From Methanobacteriota archaeon (GTDB lineage Archaea; Halobacteriota; Methanosarcinia; Methanosarcinales; Methanosarcinaceae), in NCBI GenBank assembly GCA_016841625.1, contig JAENYU010000015.1:33443-97442 (forward strand): a stretch of DNA of 64,000 nt, in the 5' to 3' direction. Shown in pieces: positions 48,671 through 58,027 of this stretch; the first letter of the stretch is position 1; the number at the start of each line of letters is the position of its first letter. Made by a program: the position numbers and the translations under genes. The notes under the pieces were generated by a model that was not told where the DNA came from, did not search any database, and worked only from the letters and a program-made list of their open reading frames with translations.

Positions 48671-49255
48671 TCACTTTTCAGACCTATATCTGAACTCGAA
48701 ACCAAAACGATTCAATGCAAACAATGCCATCATAATTATTGTGAAAATAAAGAAAACTGATACAAAAGATGCTATCAGGTAATGAAATATATTAACTTCT
48801 GTAAAACCCACACTCATATACGAGAACACACTGATTGGTTGATTGTATATCGGATAAAAATAAACCACGCCTCCTTCATCAATATCGTCAAGCAAGAGAT
48901 GTGAAAGGAACGCAGCCTCGGCAAAAAGGCTCATATATACGGCCTTCCCAAAATTCCGATATACTACATATCCGATAAACGCTCCAAATAGGATTGCAGA
49001 AAAACTGAATAATAATGAATGTGTCGGGATCGGGCCGATCCAGCAGTGTTCCCGAGTTCCATTTACGAGGAAATTATAAACGACTATGCTGTCCGGTAAC
49101 AGTGAACATAAACCCCCCACAAATAGCAGTAATAGGATCTGTTTGATGCCCCTGGATGAAAGTTCCTTGCGGAAAAGTTCCCCCACAGTAGCATAGACTG
49201 CTACTGCACAAATACAGAACACAAAGAATAGAACATGTGCAACTGGATAGGGCAT
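48671..49255 (-). CDS. DUF457/YdjM-like membrane protein (putative metal-dependent hydrolase)
   Basis: 194 residues, four to five hydrophobic segments. Family features are an N-terminal PVAHVLF, then LLPDSIVV, HSLLF, and a FLSHLLLDDI motif; the conserved His and Asp residues are proposed metal ligands in this membrane family. Function is not established. It is a single gene, convergent with the coiled-coil gene. Confidence 0.8.
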   Translation of the reverse strand: MPYPVAHVLFFVFCICAVAVYATVGELFRKELSSRGIKQILLLLFVGGLCSLLPDSIVVYNFLVNGTREHCWIGPIPTHSLLFSFSAILFGAFIGYVVYRNFGKAVYMSLFAEAAFLSHLLLDDIDEGGVVYFYPIYNQPISVFSYMSVGFTEVNIFHYLIASFVSVFFIFTIIMMALFALNRFGFEFRYRSEK

Positions 49256-49363
49256 AATTAGAATATTTTGTTTAAGGTATATAGGGGTGCCTGGTCTTCT
49301 TTTAAATTTTACATCAGAATATCAGATGAAATTTGAAAGCCATCAGATAAACATGGAACGCAA

Positions 49364-49555
49364 TTATTCCTTCTTTGCGCCACATCCTTGAGGTGCATTG
49401 GAGATTTTTAGTTTTACTCCATCAACTTCTGTTACAATGACAGGGGAATTATGAAGTCCATAATATTCTATGGCTCGATGAATTTTGTTTCTGGTTCTTT
49501 TTGAGAAGCTACGTATAGCGTCTTGTTTGAAACTATAGTTTCGTGAACACCTTTG
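49364..49555 (-). pseudogene. 63-codon orphan C-terminal fragment
   Basis: A frame open between two stops, without a credible start, encodes KRTRNKIHRAIEYYGLHNSP and VTEVDGVKLKISNAP before its stop. Composition is protein-like and unlike the flanking AT-rich DNA, suggesting the tail of a deleted gene. I do not recognise the family; a transposase or small nucleic-acid-binding protein are possibilities. Confidence 0.35.
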
Positions 49556-49954
49556 TCAACGGCGGTTTACTTTTCCTCACTTTGGGCGGTTTAAAGTTCT
49601 CCACCTTTTATAAATCCTACCTTCCGTAGGTGTCTTCCAGAAAAAAATTCTATTGCTATTGTTTTTGAGTAATCACTCAAAATTCAATAACTATTATTCC
49701 GAAGTCTTCCATTAAGAAACAAGATTGTAAAACTCTCAGTGAAGTCACAAGCTTGAAATGTATGGGTCTTCGACTGGGCACATTTTTAATTATCGTTATA
49801 AGTTCTTGAAAAAAAAGATAGCAGTAAAAATGGTGAAAATTGATTCGACATTTGCAGAAAGACGGTTAACTTATTAAAGTTTTTATTAAAAATTATCTTC
49901 TCAATCAGGGAGAAGGCATTCGTCTGTTAATCACCTTTTCACTAAACCTTTTAT

Positions 49955-50046
49955 GGCTCTTCGTCATTCTCTATGGATTAGGTGATTTTCACTTCAAGCC
50001 CATGTTGGTTTTTGTGATGGTTTCCCACACAAGACAACGAAGAGCC
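49955..50046. mobile_element. 92-bp ISL3-like MITE copy B with 8-bp target duplication
   Basis: Begins GGCTCTTCGTCATTCTC and ends ACAACGAAGAGCC; differs from copy A (26672-26763) at only three positions. Flanked on the left by CCTTTTAT (49947-49954) and on the right by CCTTTTAT (50047-50054), a perfect 8-bp duplication. Lies about 200 bases upstream of the flippase gene. Confidence 0.9.
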
Positions 50047-50257
50047 CCTTTTATAGAAGGAAATTGTCCCCATTCTGGCCCAAATCGTTATGATGGGATT
50101 GATTCTCTTAAAGTTGCAAGAAGCGGTTATGATTCGTGGGAATCCATACGAATTATTAAGCTTTCAGGTCAAAATTCTAATTTTAGATCCTCAAATCTTT
50201 ATATGGTAGAATGTGAATGTATCAATTAATTATTTTTTTGATTTCAAGGGTCAATCC

Positions 50258-51535
50258 ATGTTCAACCTAAAATTCAGCAAAACGATGAAAGATGTCCAAT
50301 GGTCGTTCATCAGTCTTGCAACAGCCTCTTTTGCACATCTGCTGCTTAGAATCGTGCTCGGCAAGGAACTGGGACCCTCAGGACTCGGCCTATACACTCT
50401 GGTCTTTACCATCTACATGTTCGGCATGCAGTATGCCGCATTTGGCATTAGTTCAGCTTTGATTAAATACGTTGCCGAATATAATGATGACCTGTCTAAG
50501 ATCACGGGTTTTGTCTCATCTGGGATCGTTGGGTCTTTTGTAACCGGATCTTTTATGAGCGTGTTGATGTACCTGCTATCAGGATTTATTTCTATTCAGT
50601 TTTTCCACAACCCCGAAATGGTTGATCTTCTGAGGATCACGGCATTATGCTTTCCCTTCATAGCCATGCAGAAAGCAGTCATTGGTACTTTGAATGGTTT
50701 GCGTAAGATGAAATTGTATGCCATTGTGAACATCGTTCAGCATGGATCAGTGATGGTTGTATCAATCGCTCTGGTGATGCTCCTGAATATGGGTGTCAAG
50801 GGTGCAGTAATCGGTTTAGTTGCACCGACAATTGTGGTTGGACTATTATCATTGGTCTTTATCAGAGAGTACTTTGCTTTTGAACAGGTAATCCTGCACA
50901 CAGTCTTAAAAAAGGTCTTATGGTTTGGGTTCTACATCGTCCTCGCAGATTCCATAGGGATGCTCAATGTACAGATTGATAGTCTTATGGTAGGTCATTT
51001 CATGAATGAAACTGAGGTTGGGTACTATGCGGTTGCGGTGCTTTTTGTAGAAGGCATAAGGTTAATTCCCGACTCTGTTCAAAAAGTAGTAACGCCTGCT
51101 ATAGCAAATTACTATGGGAAAAATGATTATATAAATATAATCAAAATAATAAAAACTAGTGTACTAAGAGTTTTCGTGATAACCCTACTTGCTTCACTTT
51201 CAATATTATTGCTTGGTCAATTTTTGATCGAGATGTTATTTACAGAAGATTTTCTACCGGCATATGAGCCTCTATTAATTCTATTAGTTGGTAGCTTGAT
51301 ATATGGTCCCATTTCCTCTATTAATGGCACGCTTCCAGGTATAGGAAAAGTGGATGTCATGTTTAAAATATCGTTAATATGTGCACTGATGAACATTGTG
51401 CTCAATATCTTTATGATACCTAAATATGGAATTACAGGGGCAGCAATTGCCACATCCACCTCTTTAATATTCACAGCGTTAATAAGGGTATACTTCATAA
51501 AGGTATATATACCAAAACCTATATACATTACATAA
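50258..51535 (+). CDS. Wzx/RfbX-like oligosaccharide flippase (MOP superfamily)
   Basis: 425 residues from the ATG at 50258 (MFNLKFSKTMKDVQWSFISLA); an earlier codon at 50213 adds 15 non-conserved residues. About 12-14 hydrophobic segments; N-terminal LGKELGPSGLGLYTLVFTIY and the middle FMNETEVGYYAVAV are typical of polysaccharide flippases. It would move a polyprenyl-linked oligosaccharide across the membrane. This is a second export route besides the ABC exporter at 1050-3067. It heads the second glycan cluster. Confidence 0.9.
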   Translation: MFNLKFSKTMKDVQWSFISLATASFAHLLLRIVLGKELGPSGLGLYTLVFTIYMFGMQYAAFGISSALIKYVAEYNDDLSKITGFVSSGIVGSFVTGSFMSVLMYLLSGFISIQFFHNPEMVDLLRITALCFPFIAMQKAVIGTLNGLRKMKLYAIVNIVQHGSVMVVSIALVMLLNMGVKGAVIGLVAPTIVVGLLSLVFIREYFAFEQVILHTVLKKVLWFGFYIVLADSIGMLNVQIDSLMVGHFMNETEVGYYAVAVLFVEGIRLIPDSVQKVVTPAIANYYGKNDYINIIKIIKTSVLRVFVITLLASLSILLLGQFLIEMLFTEDFLPAYEPLLILLVGSLIYGPISSINGTLPGIGKVDVMFKISLICALMNIVLNIFMIPKYGITGAAIATSTSLIFTALIRVYFIKVYIPKPIYIT

Positions 51536-51573
51536 AGTAATAGTCCAAAACAGTATCTGTTACACCTGAAATC

Positions 51574-51741
51574 TCATATTTCCTTCATTGGGGGGAGGAA
51601 AAATTCTCATTGAGATATCAACCATTCTCGAGAGTAATTACATGAAGTGATTGCTTTCTAGTGTGGAAATTGCACTTAATATATCATATTTCCTTTGTGG
51701 GGGAGGAAAAATACCATAGAGAGAACAGACATTCTCGAAGG
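51574..51741. repeat. Two ~60-bp imperfect direct repeats
   Basis: Copy 1 (51574-51634) and copy 2 (51684-51741) share TCATATTTCCTT, GGGGGAGGAAAAAT and, at the end, ATTCTCGA. They are 110 bases apart, between the flippase and the large membrane protein. No gene is evident in the 51536-51942 interval apart from these. Confidence 0.7.
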
Positions 51742-51942
51742 TCTCAGCTCTTTAATCAAATACGAAGAGGATTAGGAAAGACTTTCAGGTGCTTTATTTT
51801 ATCGAATTCTATTATTTGGGGGATTCTTTCATTGAAGCTACCAGAAAAGTAAGTGTCGCCAGGAAAACTGGTTATTAATCACCGGGTTTTGAAGCTGTGT
51901 TGATCGATTGACAACAACTTAAATTGTGACTATGATTCAGAT

Positions 51943-53841
51943 GTGAACTGTATGGTCAGATTGAATAACTTCACACTAATCAGTAAAATTTTTCTCTACC
52001 TGCTACCTATTTTAGGGGTTGCAGGAGTAACGATTCCTTTAATTATTGGACAGAGTAATCTTTCTCTTTTAGGCACCTACCTTGCCGTTCCTATGATTCT
52101 GGCACCGATAATCTACATTAATCTAAGAGGAAACGAAACCAGCTATAAAACATTCAATCCGAAATTATTTTCCTCGTTTGTCAGTATTTATTTTATTTTA
52201 TTTTTTATTTCAATATACCTGCTCCAGGCATTTGATGTTAGACCCCTTTCCTATTATCTGGTCATCGCAATCATGTACGGTTTAGTATTGCTGGAAATAC
52301 TACTGTTTGACGTGTCAGAAAAAAAAGTGCCCATTATCCTGCTTCAGATGGTGTTCCTAACTGTAAATATAATTTGGGGAGTGACTCTAAATTATGATTT
52401 CTTTATTGGAAGAACAGATCCTATTGGCCATTCGAAATTGGTTGAAAGTTTAATAAATGTTGCATTTGTAACTGATGTATTCGATGTATACAAACCCTTC
52501 CCTATGTGGCACATTTTATGCACATTTATGCACAATGTCCTTGGAATATCAGTATCTGCTCAAAAAATAATGTTCTTAACGAATGGAGTTATCTATTCTT
52601 TTGTACCCGTAGTCTCATACCTTGTTTCAATAAAAATATTTAAAGATAAGAAAATCGCATTGTTATCAGCATTATTCGTCTCTATTTTCCCTGAAGTTAT
52701 ACTTTATGGGATGCAATCAATTCCAAGGAGTGTTGTGTCATTTTTAGAGATTATGCTAATATTAGTCTTACTGGATCCCAACAATCCGGCAAAAGTATTC
52801 GCAGCTATCATGTTGGTTTTTTCGTTGATTGCATTTCACACGGCTTCAATGCCATTTGTGTTATCTATCCTGTTTGCGATTTATATTCTGGAAAAAATTT
52901 ATAATCAGGAAAGTGATGAATCTCTTCTATCATTCAAGTTTATAATTTTAGCAATATGCATGACATTAGTTTATTGGTTGTATTACGGACTGGTATTGTT
53001 TGAGACTATAGTGTACAACATCATGAGGTCTGCACCTTCAGGAGTACTAACAGAATCTGTATTTTATACACCATTAAGTGAATTGTTTAATTATTTACAA
53101 TATACTCCGCTATTACTTTTTGTAATAATTGGTTTCTTCTCAACGTTGCAATCGAAGAGGAGATCCACTTTTGGAAAGATTTTCTGCATGATAGGACTCT
53201 TTGCAGTGTCTATCACCTTCCCGGGCCCGACTTTGCTTTTTAATAAGCTTGCCAGTAATTTTAATCTTGCAAGGTTTGGAGAATATACTTTTTTGTTTAT
53301 CGGATTAACCGGTTCAATTGGATTTTATGAAATATATACCAAATCAAAAAAATATTTTAAAGTATTTGCGGTAATACTGTTTATAACAATGACATTCCTA
53401 ACCGTATCAAATGACTTTACTGCTTCAGATAATCCTTTAGTTAAAAGACCTTTTTATACGTATTATTTAACTAATGTAGAAGAGACAAGTTTCGACCATA
53501 TCGCTTCTGTCACTGAAGGGTATTTGATGGCTGATTATGTGACTTCTCGTTATTTTTCCTTTTCCAAATACGAAGATAAAAGTCATATTATAGAGGTAGG
53601 CAATACAAACAGGAAAATTTTAAGAAATCATCCCGATGATGTCTTTTTGATTAGAGAATCCGAGTTAGAAAAAAGACCTTTGAAACTATATTCGGCACCA
53701 GGTGAACAATTTGTATCTGGAACTACATGGGAAGGTAATTTAGTTTATTGTTACAAGGAAGGTACGTTATGGGATGATTTAATGATGTATAACAAAATTT
53801 ACGATTCAAAAAGTGTTACAGGATTTAATCATGGCGCTTGA
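51943..53841 (+). CDS. Large polytopic membrane protein, GT-C-like architecture
   Basis: 632 residues (GTG at 51943; an ATG nine bases later is equally possible). About 12-13 hydrophobic segments cover residues 1-500; the last ~130 residues are soluble and extracytoplasmic. A short loop after the fourth to fifth helix has NYDFFIGRTDPIGHSKLVE, the position where GT-C enzymes carry acidic catalytic residues; VILYGMQSIPRS is another conserved-looking loop. I infer a lipid-linked-sugar-dependent transferase or polymerase paired with the upstream flippase, but the family is not firmly recognised. AT-rich. Confidence 0.65.
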   Translation: MNCMVRLNNFTLISKIFLYLLPILGVAGVTIPLIIGQSNLSLLGTYLAVPMILAPIIYINLRGNETSYKTFNPKLFSSFVSIYFILFFISIYLLQAFDVRPLSYYLVIAIMYGLVLLEILLFDVSEKKVPIILLQMVFLTVNIIWGVTLNYDFFIGRTDPIGHSKLVESLINVAFVTDVFDVYKPFPMWHILCTFMHNVLGISVSAQKIMFLTNGVIYSFVPVVSYLVSIKIFKDKKIALLSALFVSIFPEVILYGMQSIPRSVVSFLEIMLILVLLDPNNPAKVFAAIMLVFSLIAFHTASMPFVLSILFAIYILEKIYNQESDESLLSFKFIILAICMTLVYWLYYGLVLFETIVYNIMRSAPSGVLTESVFYTPLSELFNYLQYTPLLLFVIIGFFSTLQSKRRSTFGKIFCMIGLFAVSITFPGPTLLFNKLASNFNLARFGEYTFLFIGLTGSIGFYEIYTKSKKYFKVFAVILFITMTFLTVSNDFTASDNPLVKRPFYTYYLTNVEETSFDHIASVTEGYLMADYVTSRYFSFSKYEDKSHIIEVGNTNRKILRNHPDDVFLIRESELEKRPLKLYSAPGEQFVSGTTWEGNLVYCYKEGTLWDDLMMYNKIYDSKSVTGFNHGA

Positions 53842-53878
53842 CTCAACGAATCACACTTTTTATTACATCGGGAGCGCG

Positions 53879-53926
53879 GAGGGTCACGAATACCCTGACT
53901 TCAGGTCGGGGATGAAGTGAACCCTC
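53879..53926. mobile_element. IS605-type right-end hairpin (tnpB side)
   Basis: Nested stems: GAGGGTCAC/GTGAACCCTC outside and CCCTGAC/GTCGGGG inside around TTCAG. Read on the minus strand it has the ATCCCCGACCTGAAG...GGGTATTC form common at TnpB-element right ends. No tnpB body remains between here and tnpA. Confidence 0.55.
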
Positions 53927-54066
53927 GCACGTTTTTTTGTACTCCTTTGAATCGATAAAACATTGCTTCTTTTTAAAATGAGGTTGTTTTTGGCACCTTA
54001 GCCACAGGTGGTGACACCCACCCATGGCTGGGATGTGATAAGCGTTGGAATTGCACAGTTTTAGCC

Positions 54067-54486
54067 ATGGCTATGGTCAGTCACCTACCACATCGTGTTG
54101 GTGCCTAAGTATCGATACAGGATATTCTACAATAAGCAACTTAAAAAGGATTGCGAGTTGATCCTCAACAATATTTGCATGGAACAAGGTTACAAAATTC
54201 ATGCTATGGAAATGTAGAGGATCAGGTTCACTTGTTTCTGGAATTCCACCCAAGTATCTCTCTATCAAAGGTCGTTCAATACTTGAAAGGAGGCAGTTCT
54301 TATAGACTGTTCAAGCTCCATCCTAAACTGAAAAAACGATATTGGGGTGGGAGTCTATGGTCAAGTGGCAAGTTCTACCGATCCGTTGGAAATGTGACCG
54401 CTGATACAATAAAGCACTACATTAAGGAATCTCAGGGGAAACCTAAACCAGAGTTTAAATTGCAAAGATTAAGGAAATCTGGGTAA
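54067..54486 (+). pseudogene. IS200/IS605 Y1 transposase (tnpA), frameshifted
   Basis: Reading across three frames reconstructs an IS200-type TnpA: YHIVLVPKYRYRI, then EDQVHLFLEFHP, YLKGGSSYRLFKLHPKLKK, RYWGGSLWSSGKFYRSVG. The first shift is near 54085, just before YHIV. The second is a one-base deletion at about 54213 (GAAATGTAGAG) creating a stop before VEDQVH. The VHLFLEF segment replaces the HUH-type motif region (family has HVH); here QVH suggests one metal-ligand histidine is also lost. The gene is dead. Confidence 0.85.
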
Positions 54487-54522
54487 TTGAGACTCGACGA
54501 TTTCTGAGTGCCGGAAAACAGA

Positions 54523-54570
54523 GCGGGCGGCCCGAAGCATACCCCCTATTAAGGTGGGGTGGCCGCCCGC
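54523..54570. mobile_element. IS605-type left-end nested hairpin
   Basis: GCGGGCGGCC (54523-54532) pairs perfectly with GGCCGCCCGC (54561-54570); inside, ACCCC (54541-54545) pairs with GGGGT (54556-54560). It lies about 40 bases after the tnpA stop, where IS608-like elements have their left end. It may also terminate transcription. Confidence 0.6.
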
Positions 54571-54776
54571 AATTTGATTTCAAATTATCTCTAATTTTCA
54601 ATTTTCATAAATTCATTTGTATTAAACATTGTAAGCAAAATTGATCGTGTGTAGCAGTTGTTTTTCTCGATCTTTTTTGGCAGGGTAAGTTTCGAATTAT
54701 GATTGGAGCAGTTTTTACGTGGGGTAATTTTTATCTCAAATTTGATGTGCATGGATGAACATGCTCTTGAAAACTG

Positions 54777-56096
54777 TCAGTACCCTTTCCCAAGCCCTAA
54801 ATATTGAATGTTAGTAGTGCTAGAGAAAATATTTTTACAATCGACTACTACAGGAGATTTCATTAGTTTGGTGAAATCGCCGGAATTTAATTTCTTGAAT
54901 TGATCATGATCAACAACAAATATCACACAATCCGCACCTTTCAATGCATCTTCAATGTTCTTCTCAGAACAGAACTCTCCGTCATCAGTCTTTATTGATT
55001 TAGCATAAGGGTCATAGACCTTAACGCGGGAACCAAGATTTACGAGTTCTTCAATTATTTTTTTTGCAGGTGACTCTCTTGTGTCAGCAATATTTTTCTT
55101 ATATGCTATTCCCATCACTGCGACTGTTGATCCGTATATTCTCTTATCTACCTTTTCTAGGCCCTTTTCGACCAAATTCACAGCGTGTATCTTCATATAG
55201 TTATTGATCTCACCGGATGTTTCAATAAATCTCGGTATAAAACCATATTTTTTTGCCTTATATGACATATAGAAAGGATCCAGAGGAATGCAATGGCCTC
55301 CAATCCCAGGGCCTGGATAGAATGGCATAAACCCATAAGGTTTTGTTGATGCAGCATCAACGACCTCCCATGTGTCTACACCCATTTTTTCAAAGATTAA
55401 GGCCAATTCATTCACAAGAGCAATATTAACATTTCTGAAGATGTTTTCTACAATTTTTACTGATTCAGCTGTCCGAGCATCTTTTACATTTACCACCTTA
55501 TTGATAATGCTTCCATAAAGCAAAGATGCAATTTCCGTACATTCTTCATTAATACCCCCTACCACCTTTGGAGTGTTGGTAACAGTATATTCCTTATTTC
55601 CTGGATCGATTCTTTCAGGAGAATAAGCCAGGCCAAAATCAATTGCGGCTTTCAGTCCGGAATTTTCTAATATTGGAAGAACAACCTCTTCGGTCGTTCC
55701 GGGATAGGTTGTACTCTCTAAAATCACAAATTGTCCTTTTCTCAGAACATTAGCAATTGTGCTGCATGAACTCTTTATGTAACTTAGATCAGGTTCATTC
55801 TCTTTTGCTAAAGGTGTCGGAACGCATATTATTATAAAATCACATTTTGTGAGATCTTCACAATTATCTGTTGGATAAAATGACTTATTCAAACAAACTT
55901 TTAAAACGTCATCGGGTACATCCTGTATGTGGGAGGCCCCCTCCAGTAACTGGTTAACCAATAGGTCATTTACTTCATACCCCACTACATTGAACTTTTC
56001 AGAAAACGAGATCGCAAGTGGAAGACCTACATAACCGAGGCCGATCACACCGATATTTGCTGTTCTATCTTCGATTTTTGTAATTAGTTCTTTCAT
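54777..56096 (-). CDS. UDP-N-acetylsugar 6-dehydrogenase (WecC/WbpA/TviB-like)
   Basis: 439 residues. NAD-binding GLGYVGLPLAISF at about residues 20-32; central domain with the ESTTYPGTTEEV and SPERIDPG motifs; catalytic cysteine in GPGIGGHCIPLDPFY, the version typical of UDP-GlcNAc/UDP-ManNAc dehydrogenases rather than UDP-glucose dehydrogenase; C-terminal GIAYKKNIADTRESPA. It oxidises the C6 hydroxyl to a uronic acid. It provides an acidic N-acetylsugar donor for the surface glycan. GGGGGA ribosome site upstream. Follows the DUF354 gene in an operon. Confidence 0.93.
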   Translation of the reverse strand: MKELITKIEDRTANIGVIGLGYVGLPLAISFSEKFNVVGYEVNDLLVNQLLEGASHIQDVPDDVLKVCLNKSFYPTDNCEDLTKCDFIIICVPTPLAKENEPDLSYIKSSCSTIANVLRKGQFVILESTTYPGTTEEVVLPILENSGLKAAIDFGLAYSPERIDPGNKEYTVTNTPKVVGGINEECTEIASLLYGSIINKVVNVKDARTAESVKIVENIFRNVNIALVNELALIFEKMGVDTWEVVDAASTKPYGFMPFYPGPGIGGHCIPLDPFYMSYKAKKYGFIPRFIETSGEINNYMKIHAVNLVEKGLEKVDKRIYGSTVAVMGIAYKKNIADTRESPAKKIIEELVNLGSRVKVYDPYAKSIKTDDGEFCSEKNIEDALKGADCVIFVVDHDQFKKLNSGDFTKLMKSPVVVDCKNIFSSTTNIQYLGLGKGY

Positions 56097-56128
56097 TGCA
56101 TTCCCCCACTCATGAAAACATCCTTTGA

Positions 56129-57160
56129 TTATTGATTATATTGCTCTACGAGATCAACCATAAACTTTGTAACGTCGATCTTATCTGCCAGCAACTTCTC
56201 CCTTTTAGTTTTTCCTTCTTGCTTCAGATTAGGATTTTTCAGTAGTTCGATTGCCTTATTAAATGCCTCTCTTTCCATTGATTCTGGATTCGTGTAATTA
56301 TAAACCAGGCCATATTTTTCTTCTTCCTCATCCATATAGCCCAACCTCAGCGTATTAACATAAATTGCATGCGTACCCAGGATCGCACATTCAGAAGCTG
56401 TAGTTGCCCCTTCCCCTATGTACAATGTGGCATAATACAACAGGTCGTGCAATTTTTCTGGAGAAATTTTCATTTTATATTTTTCTAACTCAGGATCTAG
56501 CTTTGCCTCTGAGGTGATCAATACACGTCCGTATTTTTCGAGCTCTTTTACGAATTCCATCTTGTTCTGTATTCCATGCTGACCAATATCATGGCTTGCA
56601 CCCCAGGATACAAATCTCAAAATTATGTAAGTATCATCTACGTTCAATCCAAGTTCTTTGAGAACTTCTGGGTTTGGTGTGAAAAAATCTGGATGCAAGT
56701 ATGCAAGTTCATGGTAACCATTGTATCGAACATGCTTTTTGCCCTGATATTTAGTATAACATTCGGGAGTGCAAATGCACGATACAAAAGGAAAAGATGC
56801 ATAGTTGATAAGTTTAGCATGTTCTGTATCAGTAAAACTAATTGATTTTGCTTTTGTGATTTTTGAGACGTGGGCGCCAAATATATTCCCAATACCAACA
56901 ATAATATCTATATCGTACTTTTTTTGTGTTTTGTAAGTTTTCAAATCACCTTTGCTTAGAAGTTTTGCATGCCCAAATAGACCATTGGAGCTTTTTCCAT
57001 AAACTTCATATTTAAAATTATATTTATTCAAAAGGTCTAAAGAAACCTCCTTGTCAACCGTGTTTATAACTACTTTGTGATCACGCTTTTGCATCTCCCA
57101 AATAAAATTTTTAAAAAAATGAACATGTGCAGGATGACCAATATCAACCAGAATTTGCAT
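56129..57160 (-). CDS. DUF354 family protein (GT-B-like)
   Basis: 343 residues from the ATG at 57160, which has GGTGAT upstream. Starts MQILVDIGHPAHVHFFKNFI, the signature of this family, which has a GT-B-type fold related to UDP-GlcNAc 2-epimerase and MurG-like enzymes. Later IGEGATTASECAILGTHAIYV looks like a nucleotide-sugar-binding loop. Commonly next to nucleotide-sugar dehydrogenases in archaeal glycan clusters, as here, 32 bases apart. Exact reaction unknown. Confidence 0.85.
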   Translation of the reverse strand: MQILVDIGHPAHVHFFKNFIWEMQKRDHKVVINTVDKEVSLDLLNKYNFKYEVYGKSSNGLFGHAKLLSKGDLKTYKTQKKYDIDIIVGIGNIFGAHVSKITKAKSISFTDTEHAKLINYASFPFVSCICTPECYTKYQGKKHVRYNGYHELAYLHPDFFTPNPEVLKELGLNVDDTYIILRFVSWGASHDIGQHGIQNKMEFVKELEKYGRVLITSEAKLDPELEKYKMKISPEKLHDLLYYATLYIGEGATTASECAILGTHAIYVNTLRLGYMDEEEEKYGLVYNYTNPESMEREAFNKAIELLKNPNLKQEGKTKREKLLADKIDVTKFMVDLVEQYNQ

Positions 57161-57183
57161 AACCAATCACCATCATTAATTTT

Positions 57184-57387
57184 CTACATTTGTCCAATGA
57201 TCACTTTCACTCTTTGAATTTCATAAATTAGCCCATTATTTACTAGATCGATTATCTTATCCAGATCATTTTTGTTCATTTTTGGATGAGTGGGGGTGGT
57301 TAAGGTTTTATTTTTCATCTGTTCAGCTATGGGAAATCTGAAGATTTTCATTGAACAGTGGACGTGGGTATGCCAGATATGGGGTTT
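57184..57387 (-). pseudogene. C-terminal fragment, DegT/DnrJ-type aminotransferase-like
   Basis: A 67-codon frame without a proper start encodes FRFPIAEQMKNKTLTTPTHP followed by KMNKNDLDKIIDLVNN. This resembles the terminal FPxAE...LSLPxHPxLTEEDV segment of PLP-dependent sugar aminotransferases. The rest of the gene is missing. In the same orientation and directly upstream of the DUF354 gene, as expected for a lost member of an aminosugar pathway. Assignment by pattern only. Confidence 0.4.
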
Positions 57388-57452
57388 TCAAAAAATTCAA
57401 TTACATCTTTGTAAACCGAAAAGGCAGAACCAGAAACCGATTGGATATGGTA

Positions 57453-58027
57453 TCAGTCTTCAATGCCGACTGTAATCGACAAACTATTATTTCTTATCCC
57501 CCTTATACGCTGGCTCTCGCTTTTACGCTTCATCAAAATTTTCTTCCCGATATTGACTGCAAGATCCGCTGAATAATATAAGCCCCATCCAGCAATACTT
57601 GAAGACCATCTCTCCGGATGCGTTAAAATATAAAAATTATTATATTCATTTTTATTTATCAACTCTATAAGATCCTCAGTCGTATTCGCAAAGACCTGTT
57701 CATTTTTTCCGGGAATATAATCCCTTAAATTGCTCCCGAAGCTCCACGTTCTTCCGGTATCGGATAAGTAGTTTAGATCATCTCCTGCGGAGAGGTAGGC
57801 TTCCCCTATTATTTCGAAATTTCTGAAATCATGGGTATTCCAAAGGTCGAGGTTATTGTATTTTGATAGGGGTCTGCCATGCATGGAGATAGTTCTTATA
57901 TGAAACGTTCCGGATGCTTGTTATCCAAGTATTCACTCATCGTTACTGTGGGGTAGGTACAGGATATTGCCTCACAGAGTTGGCGGAACCTATGGGTCGT
58001 GAAATCACGATCTTTAATGGTCAACAT
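57453..58027 (-). pseudogene. Polysaccharide-deacetylase-like gene with internal deletion
   Basis: An intact start (ATG at 58027 with GGTGAT five bases upstream) opens MLTIKDRDFTTHRFRQLCEA and TVTMSEYLDNKHPERF, the expected N-terminus of archaeal deacetylase-like proteins. The frame then breaks, and a second frame continues with IRTISMHGRPLSKYNN, EIIGEAYLSAGDDLNYLSDTGRTW and a C-terminal YILTHPERW. The central catalytic segment (normally with RHDVD-type residues) is deleted. The downstream frame alone is 143 codons, but it cannot be functional as a deacetylase. Confidence 0.65.

Noticed and set aside
50002..50229. 75-codon frame starting inside MITE copy B
   Set aside because: Its first third is the transposable element, and it has no family resemblance.
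57290..57572. Two overlapping plus-strand frames of 61 and 73 codons
   Set aside because: They are antisense to the aminotransferase-like and deacetylase-like remnants, which show real family motifs.
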